Shown: positions 23,060-34,035, counted from the stretch's first letter. The stretch is 64,000 nt of DNA from Mactra quadrangularis (GCA_025267735.1 CM046294.1:3878001-3942000); one strand, 5' to 3'. Numbers and translations: made by a program. Notes: generated by a model from the letters alone, not told the origin.

Positions 23060-23680
23060 ATGAACTCCCTTTTTTGGTTATGTTTTACGCCGTAGCAACA
23101 GCTTGTATATGTCATATCACAGTGGTCAGTCAACCTATTCTCCGTTCCTGGAAAGACTAAACCTCAGGATTTAGCTGTTAAACAATCACTATGCATATTC
23201 CTCCGTCAGTGACAGACTGCTGCCCATCATGATTAAGAATCGGCAGTAGGAGGGAGAATGACCGTAGTAATTTCTTTATAAATAAACTCCGAGAAGTATG
23301 TCCAGCCTGAAAAGCGAACCCATGACACCACTCAGTGGCGGATCCAGGATATTTTTCAAGGGGGGGGGCGGTGTCCAAACTTTATCTAGGGGGAGGGACC
23401 AAACTTTCAAAACACAACCCCATTATACATTAATAATTATCATATGTTAATAATGAAACTATTAGATACCATTAGATCTACATGTATATTAAGCACAAAG
23501 GCGTACAAGAAAAAATTGCTTCTTGCAACTTTAAAATGGCTTACAGTTAGAAAATACACTCATGGATAGGTACATTTTGGAAATTTCAGGGGGGTCCGGA
23601 CCCCTCTGAACCCCCCCCGCTAGAACCTCCCATGCCACAACTGGCATGTGGTTTGCCTGCTACCGACTGACCGGACTTAG
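23060..23680 (-). mobile_element. SINE family C, interrupted by a family D MITE
   Basis: The body (TTTTACGCCGTAGCAACAGC, then TAAACCTCAGGATTTAGCTG) occupies 23060-23332. The tRNA-like head resumes after the inserted MITE, with GTTTGCCTGCTACCGACTGA at about 23650-23671. It matches the full copies at 30990-31291 and 36931-37195, but is degraded. Confidence 0.65.
23333..23632. mobile_element. MITE family D, copy 3, nested in a SINE
   Basis: Ends AGTGGCGGATCCAGG and GCTAGAACCTCCC flank G-rich and C-rich arms, with the interior common to the copies at 9119 and 21037. It splits the SINE of family C. Confidence 0.8.
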
Positions 23681-24248
23681 GTACATATAAAATAGATACA
23701 GTATTTATCATTAACATAACTATGTTATCATTATGATAAAATAAACGATGAATCTTTTGTCGCTTTAACGGAAGCCAAAGTAATAAAGAAAATTTAAAAC
23801 ACTATAAAATAATTGCTCATACCGAGTCGGAACTTTCAAAAAGTTCATGAAAAAAGAGCGCATGTACAAACTACTGTTGTAAAATCTTAAATTTTATCAT
23901 AAATGTATAATGTAATTATGTATAGATAAAACTGATGTCTTGATGCTACTGAACTTAGGGTACTAACGCCGCCTCTAAATGCGATTGTTATGTTTGACAA
24001 ACAAAAAACGCCATATTTACATCAAAGTCCATGTAATGATGCTATAGTTTAACACAAGCGCTCAAGTTTGTCAATATACGTACACGCAATATCTTTGCGT
24101 TTGACAAAAATAGTCACTTAACGCTGAACAGTCGCTCAGATCGTCTGAACGCTTTATGAATGAACTTTACTCATTTTAAACAAAGTGGATAATCTAAATG
24201 CCTTAAAAACCTATAATTCCAAATTAAATGAAGAAAAAAACTACTCAC

Positions 24249-24490
24249 ATCTTTTTTTTCGTCCACTACAATACACCACTATAAATGTACTGTAACAAAC
24301 AAACAATCAAAAGTTAGCAACGCGGTAGAAATGTATTCAATTTCTAAACGTTCTATTGATTAGAAATCATTTATATTCCAGACGAATTCCAGTGTTAACT
24401 CATTCCGCTTCCGGTTCATCGATCGCGTTCTGTTGACAATTCTGAGTTTGCAGACAATAGAAACTTTTGTTTCCAGATCTCTCGAGTGCG
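24249..24490 (-). promoter_or_regulatory. Candidate first non-coding exon and promoter region of the left-hand gene
   Basis: A CpG-richer island (about 24380-24500, with CCGCTTCCGG and CGATCGCG) stands out from the AT-rich surroundings. Downstream on the minus strand a GTGAGT donor begins at 24248. Together with the acceptor at 22991-22992 this would give a 5'-UTR intron for the exon starting at 22923. No TATA box is evident. This is an inference from signals only. Confidence 0.3.
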
Positions 24491-24499
24491 TTCCGTCAA

Positions 24500-26760
24500 T
24501 GGAAAATTCACTAAATCGTTAAATCCACAGAAATTATAACAGCAAAACTGATGTTTAATTGTTTGCTTTTATTCTTACAATATTTATAAAATCTAACATC
24601 GTTCTCTTATCAATTGGTGTACAAAAATCGATTTTGACAAATAAGTAAACAATTTGATACCCTTAACAAAATTTAATTTTCACTTTGAAAAGATGTTTAA
24701 CAATATTTTGACATTTTATTTGATATAATATATTATAGCTCTTGTCAAACAAACAATAGAGTCCTTTTATAACAGTTCGATGTGCATATAAGCTTCTCTC
24801 AATAAAATTTGAAATCTAAACTGTTCTTTTAAATAAGAAAATGATTGATTTAACATTAAATTTAAAGATAAATTTCTCTACGCTGTTCATAGAAAATACA
24901 GGGACGTACTTTATCAAGGTTTTGTATATTGTCAAAATTGAACTCTGAAATGTGAAAGAAATGAATCCATTTGTAAAGAGCATTAGCCTGTAACTAAATC
25001 AGCTAGCTTGCATTATCATTTCAGTAGTGAAAATTAACCCAACACGCTTTAAATGAAGTCAGGATCTATAGTCACGTGATCTGTATCAATTTGTAATAAG
25101 CTCTTTGCAGATTTCATTTTCTAGACATATAAATGAATGACACCAAGAATCGCATAAAATAACAACTACAAGTTTATTTCCTTCTCTGAAAATTTCATCT
25201 TTGCTCCATGCATATTGAACATCAGCTTTAAATCTTGTCTGGTTCCCAGTCGTACTTCGGCAGATAAATACGTCAGGCAAAGCATGATCATGGCCGCGCT
25301 CTATGTAATGAATTAGATATTGGATAATTATGTTTTCAAATGAGTATTTCTCACTACACATGCTTAAATCAAAGGACCATTGTACAAGAATTGCAGTGGA
25401 TACCTTTTTTAGTTGTTTGGTTAAATAAATATATGCAAAATAAAATCCGAAATTCTAACGAGACTAATCCACGTTCGAATTGTGTTCACTTGAGACATGT
25501 TTTTGTTAATCGTCGGCTGAATGAACGTGTAATCTGAAAAATCGAAATCGAATGTCCTATATAGTACCAAACTCCGACTAAAGTAACTAACGTCAGCAAA
25601 TGATCATGCAAGATTAAGAAAACGTTATATCTGTATAATAACTGAGGAGGCCGCAATGATTCCCGTTTGCCTGGCCCGATAATCGTAAGGGGCAGGTAAT
25701 CCAGGCTACTTTAAATCCTTAGTTCCTAAATTGAATCGCACGGTAAACTAAGCCATTTGCAAGGCCGACTTGGTCCTTTTCATATGTATGCTGCTATGCA
25801 TGCCATATATAAATAGTGTGTAAGGTGGATAAGGATTGTTCCGATCGTCTATTATTTCATCTACATCAAAAAGGTTTTGAAAATGTTGTCATCAATTTGA
25901 AAAAAAGAAAATGATTATATTATTTTTTATATTATATTGTATTTACTTTTGTATTGTTATATAAAATGAGACAATGTACGTTTTTTTCTATAGAAGTCGA
26001 GAAATTAAATCTGTAATCATAATAAAAACCATAATATTATTGGTAGAAAGGTAGCCCCTGCTGCTGATGAGGAACCTGGTCAAATTCCCAGGAAAGATCT
26101 ATTTTTTCAAGGTGCAAAGTCGAATTCTGTTAAAAGGAACTCTCAAACTCACTCACCAACGCCAGCCCCCGTGTGACATACTAATCAAAATGATAAGATT
26201 ATTGATTGAATGGTAGAAGAAAGTCTAGTCAACGATAGAAATCGAAAGTATCCAGCCTGCTTTCAACTAAACAGGACAAATATATGTTAGCATAAGTCGC
26301 ATTTGTATTACCTATGCACTGGTTAAAAAGATGGTATTTTGCTTATGTGATAAAACATTTTTAGATTGAATGTAGAAGCAGTAATCTAGTGGTAGGACGC
26401 GCGCTTAGGGGTCGAGACAATCTGATTAAAACCCGATCTAAAATTTTACCGCTCGCATTCTCGCTAATTTAGATCTGGCCTTTTCCAAACGAAGGTCACG
26501 TTCAGGTGACCTTTTCTCATCATAATATTCATGACGAAATTGTTATGATACGTAACTTGTTTACATCGACTACGTCACGCATTTTGAAATGAGCCACCCA
26601 ATCGCAGACTGTGAATAATACCACTGTTAAATTAGCATGCAAACATTGGTCTAAAAATAGAAATTACGAAATCAAAATGTGATTTATAGTGTTTTCGTCT
26701 AGATGAAAGCTAAACATTCATTGGTCGACACAAAGTTCATCTCGACGTGACCTTGCATTG
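24500..26760. other. Intergenic AT-rich DNA without recognised features
   Basis: I see no exon, SINE or shared repeat here. A minus-strand frame at 25086-25361 (91 codons) has no detectable homology-like motif and no convincing splice or start context. A tRNA-like string near 26385-26450 (AGTGGTAGGACGCGCGC) is too degraded to call. Confidence 0.45.
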
Positions 26761-26769
26761 ACTAAGTAG

Positions 26770-26975
26770 AGATCCAGTACGACAACGCTCTACAGGATCT
26801 CTGTTTACGGAGATTGGGATCGAGAGGACCTGGGTTCGAATCCCACAAGGGACATTCTTTATTTCCTTGAGCAAGAAATATACATGTGATTGCTTCACTC
26901 CACCCAGGTGTAAATGGGTACCTGTTAGGGTCATGCACTCTATGATGTGGCTGCAATCTGCGCCGAATGTTAACA
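26770..26975 (+). mobile_element. SINE with a conserved central core
   Basis: A tRNA-like head with box B GGTTCGAATCCC is followed by TTATTTCCTTGAGCAAG, TTGCTTCACTCCACCCAGG and TGTAAATGGGTACC. This arrangement resembles the deeply conserved central domain of metazoan SINE superfamilies (the Meta-type core). The tail region after TGGCTGCAATCTGCGCCG is unmatched in the window. Confidence 0.65.
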
Positions 26976-27514
26976 GTTGAGTTGTGACTAAATGATCGTG
27001 AAAGTTAATGTCAAGTGTCGACTGAATAGTGATACTAATAGTAAACTTCAAAAACCTTGCTTTAACTTTAATTTGCCTATGTGTCCAGTGAATTATGCTA
27101 CGCCCTTTCAGAGATTATATAAATCCATCTGATATTAACTCATTCAACAAAAAACGAAATTAAAGAAATATATTGAAATATAAGTACATGGTGTATATTC
27201 AACTTATTTGATAATAAATGAACGTAATTTTAAAATGTTGAAAATTCAAAAACGCCATTTTATTCTTATTGATAAAGTACAAGTGATATAAGAGCAGTAC
27301 AGAATTACTGGTAAACTGGCTGTTGAATGGACTATTATGTTATGATGTATGTGATTAAATGTTTAAATAGAAAGTTATTCAATTCCATTCATTTCCTTTT
27401 GTACGCTATAGTATAATACAAATAATTAGTTAATGTAAAAAAGTTAAAGGTGCGGTTTAAACTCTGCTTTTTATACACAAGTACATGTTCAGCCGCCTTA
27501 ACAGTGTTGTAAAA

Positions 27515-27700
27515 TAACCCCTGATCACTAAACGCACCTTCAGACAGGTTATTCCTAACAGTACCCATTTACACATAGATAGAATGAAACAAATGTACGT
27601 TAGTGTCTTGCTTAAGGAAATAAGTAGTGCCCCTTGTGGGGTTCGAACCCGAGACCTCTCAAAAGGGCGCGTTTTTACCACTATACAACTGATCCTAAAT
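27515..27700 (-). mobile_element. SINE with the same central core, reversed
   Basis: On the minus strand the tRNA-like head has box B GGTTCGAACCCCAC, then TTATTTCCTTAAGCAAGACA and a diverged GTGTAAATGGGTACTG. It is the opposite-orientation relative of 26770-26975. Confidence 0.6.
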
Positions 27701-27774
27701 TTATACACTGTCCTGACAAAAAACCAGATCCCGGACGAAACCATTGAATATGTATACAGTGAAATACTTTATTG

Positions 27775-28610
27775 TCCAATCCTCAATAAATCTCAACAAA
27801 CGTCAACTCTCAAAAACGCAAAGCAACAGGCACCCCTTAAAAATGTCAAATCTCAACCATAGTCAACTCTTAAAAACCCCAAACAACAGGCGCCCCTCAT
27901 TACGGTCAACTCTCAATCTTATCAACTCTCAAAAACCAAAAACAATAGACACTTCACAACAGTCAACTCTCAACAGTAGTCAATCTCAAAAAACCAAAGC
28001 AACAGGCACCCCACACAACAGTCAACTCTCAACCATAGTCAACTCTCAAAAACCCCAAAACAACAGGCACCCCTTACAACAGTCAACTCTTAACCATAGT
28101 CAACTCTCAAAAACCAAAACAACAGGCACCCCTAACAACAGTCAACTCTTAACCGTGTTCAAATCTCAAAAACCCAAAACAACAGACACCCCTCATAACA
28201 GTCAATTATCAACATTAGTCAACTCCCCAAAACCCAAAAGTAACAGGCACCCCTAACAATGGTCAACTCTTAACCATAGTCAACTTTCAAAAACCAAAAC
28301 AACAGACACCCCTCATTACAGTCAACTCTCAACCATAGTCAACTCTCAAAAACCCAAGCAACAGACACCCCTCATTGCAGTCAACTCTCATCAATAGTCA
28401 ACTCCCAAAAACCAAATCAACAGACACCCCTCATTACAGTCAATTCTCAACCATAGTCAACTCTAATATATCAAAACAACAGATACCCCTCATAACAGTC
28501 AATTCTCAACCATAGTCAACTCCCAAAAAACCAAAACAACAGACATCTTCATAACAGTCAATTCTCAACTATAGTCAACTCTTAAAACGCCAAACAAAAG
28601 TCACCCTCAT
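27775..28610 (+). repeat. Minisatellite of about 60-base units
   Basis: About 14 copies of a 59-61 base unit built from CAGTCAACTCTCAACC, ATAGTCAACTCTCAAAAACC and CAACAGGCACCCCT. The period is regular (unit starts near 27962, 28021, 28082, 28141, 28201, 28262, 28321, 28380). A 170-codon frame through the left half arises because the sequence is poor in stops in that frame; I do not regard it as a gene. Confidence 0.92.
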
Positions 28611-29477
28611 AACACATATTCACAATGACAACAATTATTTTGTAATGAAGAGAATAAGCAACTAAACGACCAATAAGACACAATCCGCTACAGTTTCGAA
28701 TATCCTTTACTTAAGGTATAAACTCCCTAACTAAAATTATGTTTTTTTGGCAGCTGAATAATTCTAGAAAAAGAATACAAAAATGTATTTGTTTGTACAA
28801 GATGTTTCCATACCTTTTATCATGCTAGATATTTTAATAATGTCACAATCAATTTACTTCGTTTAAATGGACACATTTAAACTTATTTTTTTCATATACA
28901 AGGGAGATAATTACTTAGTCCTGTTCAAAGTTTTTGTCAAATATGTTTGAGTTTGCAAGTTGAGTGATGAATTTCATCCATGCAGGACGATTAAATATTG
29001 TAAGTGCATTTCGGGCATATCAAAAATCTTAGCCTTCGTTTTTGATGATAGTTTGATAGTTTTTATTTCAAGATATTAGGACATTGGCCTATGAATCTAC
29101 AAGCATAAATACATATAGATATATACATAAAATGCAGAGATTATTGATGTAAGTTACAAATTTTCTGAACTTTTGTTTTTTCTTCAGAAAATTAAGGTAT
29201 GTAGGTTAATATTTTCTGAATGAAATAAATCCATAATGAATTCTTTCAGTATTGTTCAGACATCACACAAAACCATCTTGGTAATATTTCTTTATGATAA
29301 ATTGGAATTAACAAATTCAAGTTTTGAATTCAAATTTACAAAAATGATAAAGATCGATCTTCATTCATTCAAATAATTATGATGATTGTGTATTATGCAA
29401 GTTGCTTTATAACAAAACCAAAATATTAAAATGATGTAAATAACAGTTGTGTTTTTGTAATGCATACCTCCTTTGAT
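28611..29477. other. AT-rich intergenic DNA, nothing recognised
   Basis: No exon signals, shared repeats or open frames of note between the minisatellite and the SINE fragment. Confidence 0.45.
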
Positions 29478-29635
29478 GCCCTGTCAACACATAATATGGC
29501 CATTAAACAACGACCAGTTCACCTAGCTTAATTTTCTTAGGTCTTTGTCTATAGCCGGTACATACCTACACTTCCTCATGGCCGTCAACTTCTCCATATC
29601 ACTTAATTATAAAAAATATATTTAATTTCCTTTCA
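29478..29635 (-). mobile_element. SINE family A, 3' fragment
   Basis: Diverged match to the family A tail and body: CCTGTCAACACATAATATGG, GACCAGTTCACCTAGCTTAA, CTTCTCCATATCACTTAATT. The tRNA head is absent. Confidence 0.6.
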
Positions 29636-30489
29636 CATGTTTTAAGTAAGTAACATCACAGAAACCCAACGACGAAACGAACAAAAACTTAATGACAACA
29701 AGAAGTAAGGCATTGCCATTTCAACACATTTTGTATGTTGTGATCGTGCTTTAAATGGGCACGATTCGTCAAATAGCAGGTCATTTCCTGTAAACTTTTA
29801 GTATGACCAATGATTTCAGTGTCGTAAAATGTTCAAAAAGTCAATTGTTATCCGACATCCTTCAATGACGAGGAATCTTTCGGTGTTTTTCTTTTACATC
29901 GTCCGTATTAAAGTTCATCAATGATTAAAGCCCCTTCAAATCAAGTACTATGATAGTTTATCCGATAAAAACAATGGCTTAAGTGGTCGATACTCTCAAA
30001 CATATCATTCAGATTTGCAGACGACCATTGCCCTCCATTTTGAAATAACCCCATTACTGATTAAAGAGCCCAAAGTAAATTTAGTAACGGAAAGCGTATC
30101 TTCTTGATAAGTTATCCTATGAGTTTTATCAGCCGTCCTTCAACTGAACGAATCACAGTATTAGTTGTTGATGAAGATGATGATATGTTGATGATAAGAA
30201 GCCTAAATGTTCCCAAAATCGAGCAGGAACAAATTACGTAGATACAACCTTGCCAATTAAATATCGACGTTATAACTTTGAGCAGTTCAGCGTAAAAGAT
30301 CTTGCCATCCCCGAATACTGAACAAATCACAGAGTTGGGTTTGCAAATGCCTTTGTAAATGACAGAAATGTGATAAATGGACAAGCTAAAGATTGAAATA
30401 ATTTAATACATCCGCTACAGAAATTCCTGAAGATAAATATATAATGAATACTATTGGCGGATATAGCATCCGTACAATTCAAGTCAAGC

Positions 30490-30496
30490 TATAAAA
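30490..30496 (+). promoter_or_regulatory. TATA box of the IL-17-like gene
   Basis: TATAAAA lies 79 bases upstream of the ATG at 30569, which predicts transcription starting near 30520 and a short leader of about 50 bases. Confidence 0.55.
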
Positions 30497-30568
30497 TAGT
30501 CTGCGAAAACGGAAAAATGACAAAACTTCAGAACTTCTTGTGTGTTTAAAGTTACATAGAATCAAACC

Positions 30569-30571
30569 ATG
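30569..30571 (+). CDS. First coding exon (ATG only) of the IL-17-like gene
   Basis: The coding part of exon 1 is the ATG alone, in CAAACCATG, immediately followed by a GTAAGC donor at 30572. Joining it to the acceptor before 31373 keeps the frame (phase 0) and gives MHSIRIYSSMMFAVMATITA as a plausible signal peptide. Starting at the ATG at 31397 would give a shorter, less complete leader. The 801-base intron holds a family C SINE. Confidence 0.6.
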
Positions 30572-30989
30572 GTAAGCGAAATCATCTGTTTTGTAAATAT
30601 ATTTATAATTGTTAGAAAACCTCTTTGACTTCATAATTGATGCTTGTTAAATAGGTAGTGCATATTCATTCTCCCTTTTGACTAGTATACAGGTATTTTA
30701 TTTAGAGTATTAAAGTAAGTGTTCAAACATAATAAATGCTAACTTGTAAATTATTGGTCCTTTTTGCATTACAACCTCGAAACAATGGACACAAAATGAT
30801 ATTGAAAGTGTAACAAATGTTAAAAATGTATTTCTTTTAACAGTGTCCGTTTATACATTGATAAAATGCTACCTTTACATCGGAATACCTAATTCACATA
30901 TTTGGTTTCTGAGTCTCTCCATGACTTGCTTTTTACAAGCATTCTACATACATTAGTAGTATTGTACTGAAAAGAAGTTTGATTGTTTG

Positions 30990-31291
30990 TTTTTGTTGGA
31001 TTTAACGCCGTAGCAACATATTGTATAGGTCATATAACGGCGGTCAGTCAACTTACTCACTCCTCCTGGAAAGGCTAAATCTCTGGATTTAGCTGTTAAC
31101 CAACTACTAAGCGCATACTTTCGTCAGTGACTGACAACTCTCCTACCTAGTTAAGAATCATTGGTAGAAGGGAGAATGACCATAGAAATAATTTCATGAC
31201 CAAGCTCCACGAAAGAATGCCCCGCCCGGAAATCGAACCCACGACCCCCCGATCAGTAGGGTTGTGTGCTACCAACTGAGCTAGCCGGGCG
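30990..31291 (-). mobile_element. SINE family C, full length
   Basis: Minus-strand head CGCCCGGCTAGCTCAGTTGG (box A) and box B GGTTCGATTTCC, then the body with GCTCCACGAAAG reversed, and a tail ending in ACGCCGTAGCAAC reversed. Inserted in the intron of the IL-17-like gene, with its head only about 80 bases from the acceptor. Confidence 0.85.
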
Positions 31292-31372
31292 TATAAGATA
31301 CGTTACTGTAATACAAGTTATCTCCCCTTAAAATCTTCAATCAATAATATAATCTAATGTTATTCATTTCAG

Positions 31373-32191
31373 CATTCTATACGCATTTATTCTTCAATGA
31401 TGTTTGCAGTAATGGCTACAATTACTGCAAGTCATGCATCAATGACATCATCTAATACAGTCATTAGGCATGGACAATCAGATAATCAGTTCAATCAAAC
31501 ATATGCACTACATCATCCTGAGCTTACCATTATCAAAGTAGACAAGGAAGATAAACTTGACGGAGACAACCCTGAGCTTACAAAGCCTAATATCGAAGAC
31601 GTGAAAAAGAACTCTAATGTCAATACAAAGAACAATGACAAATTGCAACCTTTGTTGGAACAAGCATTTTTAAAATTGGATGAATTACAAACACTGCAAG
31701 ATGAGGTTAATGCTCTCACAACTAACAAAACAAAATTGCCAAGCGTGAATGAAGCCAATTTTCAAACTAAAGAAACAAGTAGATTAAGTGACTTTTTCAA
31801 ACATTATCTTCTATCAAATGCTACGACATCAGTTAACAGTGCAATAATGCAACGTTTTGGTACCAAAAGAGTTGAGTTGAACAACATTAAACATCTTACT
31901 CGATCAAGGCGTGAATACACTTGCTCTCAAACTAGAAGACAAAGATCCATTTGTACATGGACATTTGATTACACTACAAACTACACTTTAGTTCCACCTA
32001 CAGTAAGAGAGCTAAGTTGTGCTGACTCAAGGTCACAGTTCGGCCATTTGTTAATACAGTGTGAACAACTATATGAAATAAGAACATTCCGTATCCGAGG
32101 CTGTCACCAAGAACCAGGAAATGATTGTCACGTGAGAAAGGAAGTGAAATCTGGTTGCTTAGCAACTCTTCCATGCTTGATAGACGCTTAG
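31373..32191 (+). CDS. IL-17-like secreted cytokine, main exon
   Basis: With the ATG exon this encodes 273 residues. Residues 1-23 form a hydrophobic signal peptide ending near ASHA. A long Asn/Lys/Glu-rich pro-region follows, with a helical heptad-like segment (about residues 90-115) and an Arg-rich TRSRR site at 177-181 that could be a processing site. The C-terminal domain holds all eight cysteines (185, 195, 217, 231, 245, 253, 263, 269). RSICTW followed by a proline-containing strand and VRELSC matches the RSxCPW...EAxC pattern of IL-17 proteins, and EVKSGC matches the final VxVGC strand. The family signals through IL-17 receptors and is expanded in molluscs. The pro-region is unusually long, and the last codons lie in a tandem repeat. 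A Spaetzle-type cystine knot is a less likely alternative. Confidence 0.62.
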   Translation, partial: HSIRIYSSMMFAVMATITASHASMTSSNTVIRHGQSDNQFNQTYALHHPELTIIKVDKEDKLDGDNPELTKPNIEDVKKNSNVNTKNNDKLQPLLEQAFLKLDELQTLQDEVNALTTNKTKLPSVNEANFQTKETSRLSDFFKHYLLSNATTSVNSAIMQRFGTKRVELNNIKHLTRSRREYTCSQTRRQRSICTWTFDYTTNYTLVPPTVRELSCADSRSQFGHLLIQCEQLYEIRTFRIRGCHQEPGNDCHVRKEVKSGCLATLPCLIDA

Positions 32192-32440
32192 TAATATGAA
32201 TTTGTTGTGTGAATCTGAATTGACGTACAATTTTGATTGCTTAGCAACTCTTCCATGCTTGATAGACGCTATAGTGATCTGAATTTGTTGTGTGAATCTG
32301 AATTGACTTTGGTTGCTTAGCAATTCGTCCTTGTTTGATAGAAGCTTATTGATCTGGTTACTTAGCATTCCTTCCTTGCTTGATAGACGCTTATCAATCT
32401 GAATTAGAGCTGTTGAGTGAATTTGAATTGACACACAACT
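32151..32440 (+). repeat. Tandem repeat spanning the stop codon of the IL-17-like gene
   Basis: Four imperfect copies of a unit starting GGTTGCTTAGCAACTCTTCC, at about 32153, 32235, 32311 and 32355 (steps 82, 76 and 44 bases). The first copy encodes the last 12 residues and the TAG; the others lie in the 3'-UTR. Confidence 0.88.
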
Positions 32441-32732
32441 TAGCAACTGCGTTTGTGTTGAAGAATGTTCGTGAATTGATGGATCTTAGTATATTCAAAC
32501 ATTGAAATGATTTCAAGATGTTGTTTTGATAGTGTGTTTGAATGGAATGAATGATGAATCGATGGATGGTTTGCTTTTTAAAGCATCAGTCTGAGTATTA
32601 TACGCGCCAATGCTTTTGCCTTTTCTGGGAGAGCAATGTTCTGTGTTATTTATGCTGAAACACGATGCTCACGTTTGTTACTGCTTATATACTGCATTTA
32701 TAGTTTTTATAATTGATTCATTAACCTTTTGC

Positions 32733-32738
32733 AATAAA
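32733..32738 (+). terminator. Poly(A) signal of the IL-17-like gene
   Basis: AATAAA about 540 bases after the stop, followed by a T/G-rich stretch (TGTGTATTATTTGC). Confidence 0.55.
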
Positions 32739-32869
32739 TGTGTATTATTTGCTTTGTAAACTGTATTTGTTTTTAATTTTATCACAGTAGTTAAGTCAAT
32801 CAGTGGTCGTAAAATCAACCAACGACATAATTTATACAAAATAAAGCGCCATTGACAGCACTATTAGAC

Positions 32870-33060
32870 CGAATATTTTACAAAACGTATATGTCACGCG
32901 GTGACATATTCGGTATGTCACACGTTTGATATATTCGGTCGAATATTTCACAATCTTCAGCCGAATATGGGACATATAATGTGACATATTCGTTTGGAAT
33001 TCGTTTTTCCACGCTCATCAAAAACGTATTTGTCACTTGTCAAAAATGTCTAAAAATGAA
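32870..33060. repeat. GTGACATATTCGG inverted repeats
   Basis: Alternating TATGTCAC and GTGACATATTCGG words, including CGTATATGTCACGCGGTGACATATTCGG-like mirror segments. The same vocabulary (CAAACGTATATGTCTCAC, GCGAATATGTCACAC) returns at 35398-35500. Confidence 0.5.
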
Positions 33061-33774
33061 AACAGCATCGTATTTGTCACAAGTCTATATAAATAGAAGT
33101 ACAACACAGAGAAGCGAAGCAACATAAATAATCATTATCAAGTGTTAACACACGACAGAAACCTAGCTTGATGGAGTTATTGTGTTCGATTCTATCTCGG
33201 ATAGTAATAGTTTATTTTCTGTTGTATCGCACCAATTAAGTAAGCTTTGAAAATACAGAGATATGGGCACTTAGCGTCGAGATGCAATTTATCATAATGT
33301 TGAGAACAGATACTTTTTATTAAACGTTTGTTAATGATTAAACATTTCGTGGTTTGGTGTTCCTTAACTTACTTTTGATAGCGAAATTGTGACGGCGACA
33401 TTACTTTTTACCTGTCAACTGTCACATGATTTCCAAAGCATAACGTAAGAATGCCCACTATTATAAAAACTAAATTTACTTCATTACATTGTTTAATAAA
33501 ATGAAAAAGGTTATTTAACGTGTATTCGGTATAAACTGATTACACCCGTGTAAAAAATCGATATGAGACGCGGTCTATCTTTAGTACAGCAATGTCGGTA
33601 ACGTCTTTGATATAGCTGATAAAAATATTCAATTTTCGATAGTGAGTACAGAAATACATGTACTGTAGAGAATATTTAAATCAGCAGGGTAGATGTATGC
33701 GCCACTAACATTTGAATAAAATGTATGAATATAATTCATGTATATTATTTAGTTCATGATGTTATAATCTATAA

Positions 33775-34035
33775 ACACCCCTCTCCCAATGCGACCCCCT
33801 TCCCCAGTGCCAACCGTCCCAAGGGTTATTCTCCGAGGGTCTACCCACGGGCCTCCCTCCAAGGCCGTCCCCAAGGTCGTCCCGGCAAGGGCCGTCCCCC
33901 AGGTCCATCCCCCAGGGCTACCTCCTAGGACCATCCCCCCAGGCCCAACCACTTTCAGGACCAACCCTCCCAAGGCCGAACGCCTAGAGTCAACCCAAGG
34001 AACCATCCCTTTCAAGGGATTTGTAATTATCCCCT
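33775..34035. repeat. GC-rich CCAAGG/GTCCCC degenerate repeat
   Basis: About 260 bases much richer in C and G than the surroundings, made of imperfect copies of 12-18 bases around AAGGCCGTCCCC and CCAGGNCCATCC. Pro-rich or Gly-rich frames on both strands are products of this composition. It opens with a sharp compositional boundary at about 33778. Confidence 0.7.

Noticed and set aside
25086..25361. 91-codon minus-strand frame
   Set aside because: No recognisable motif, no Kozak-like or splice context, and composition as in surrounding noncoding DNA. I could not exclude an exon.
27744..28256. 170-codon Ser/Asn/Gln/Pro-rich frame
   Set aside because: Lies wholly in a minisatellite with unit lengths of 59-61 bases; the frame is not maintained through the array.
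30112..30384. 90-codon minus-strand frame upstream of the cytokine gene
   Set aside because: Low-complexity Ser run from a GATGAT microsatellite; no start or splice support.
33086..33096. Promoter with TATATAAATAG followed by a short ATG frame at 33171
   Set aside because: The frame is only 22 codons, without a good donor to extend it. The TATA-like string alone is weak in an AT-rich genome.
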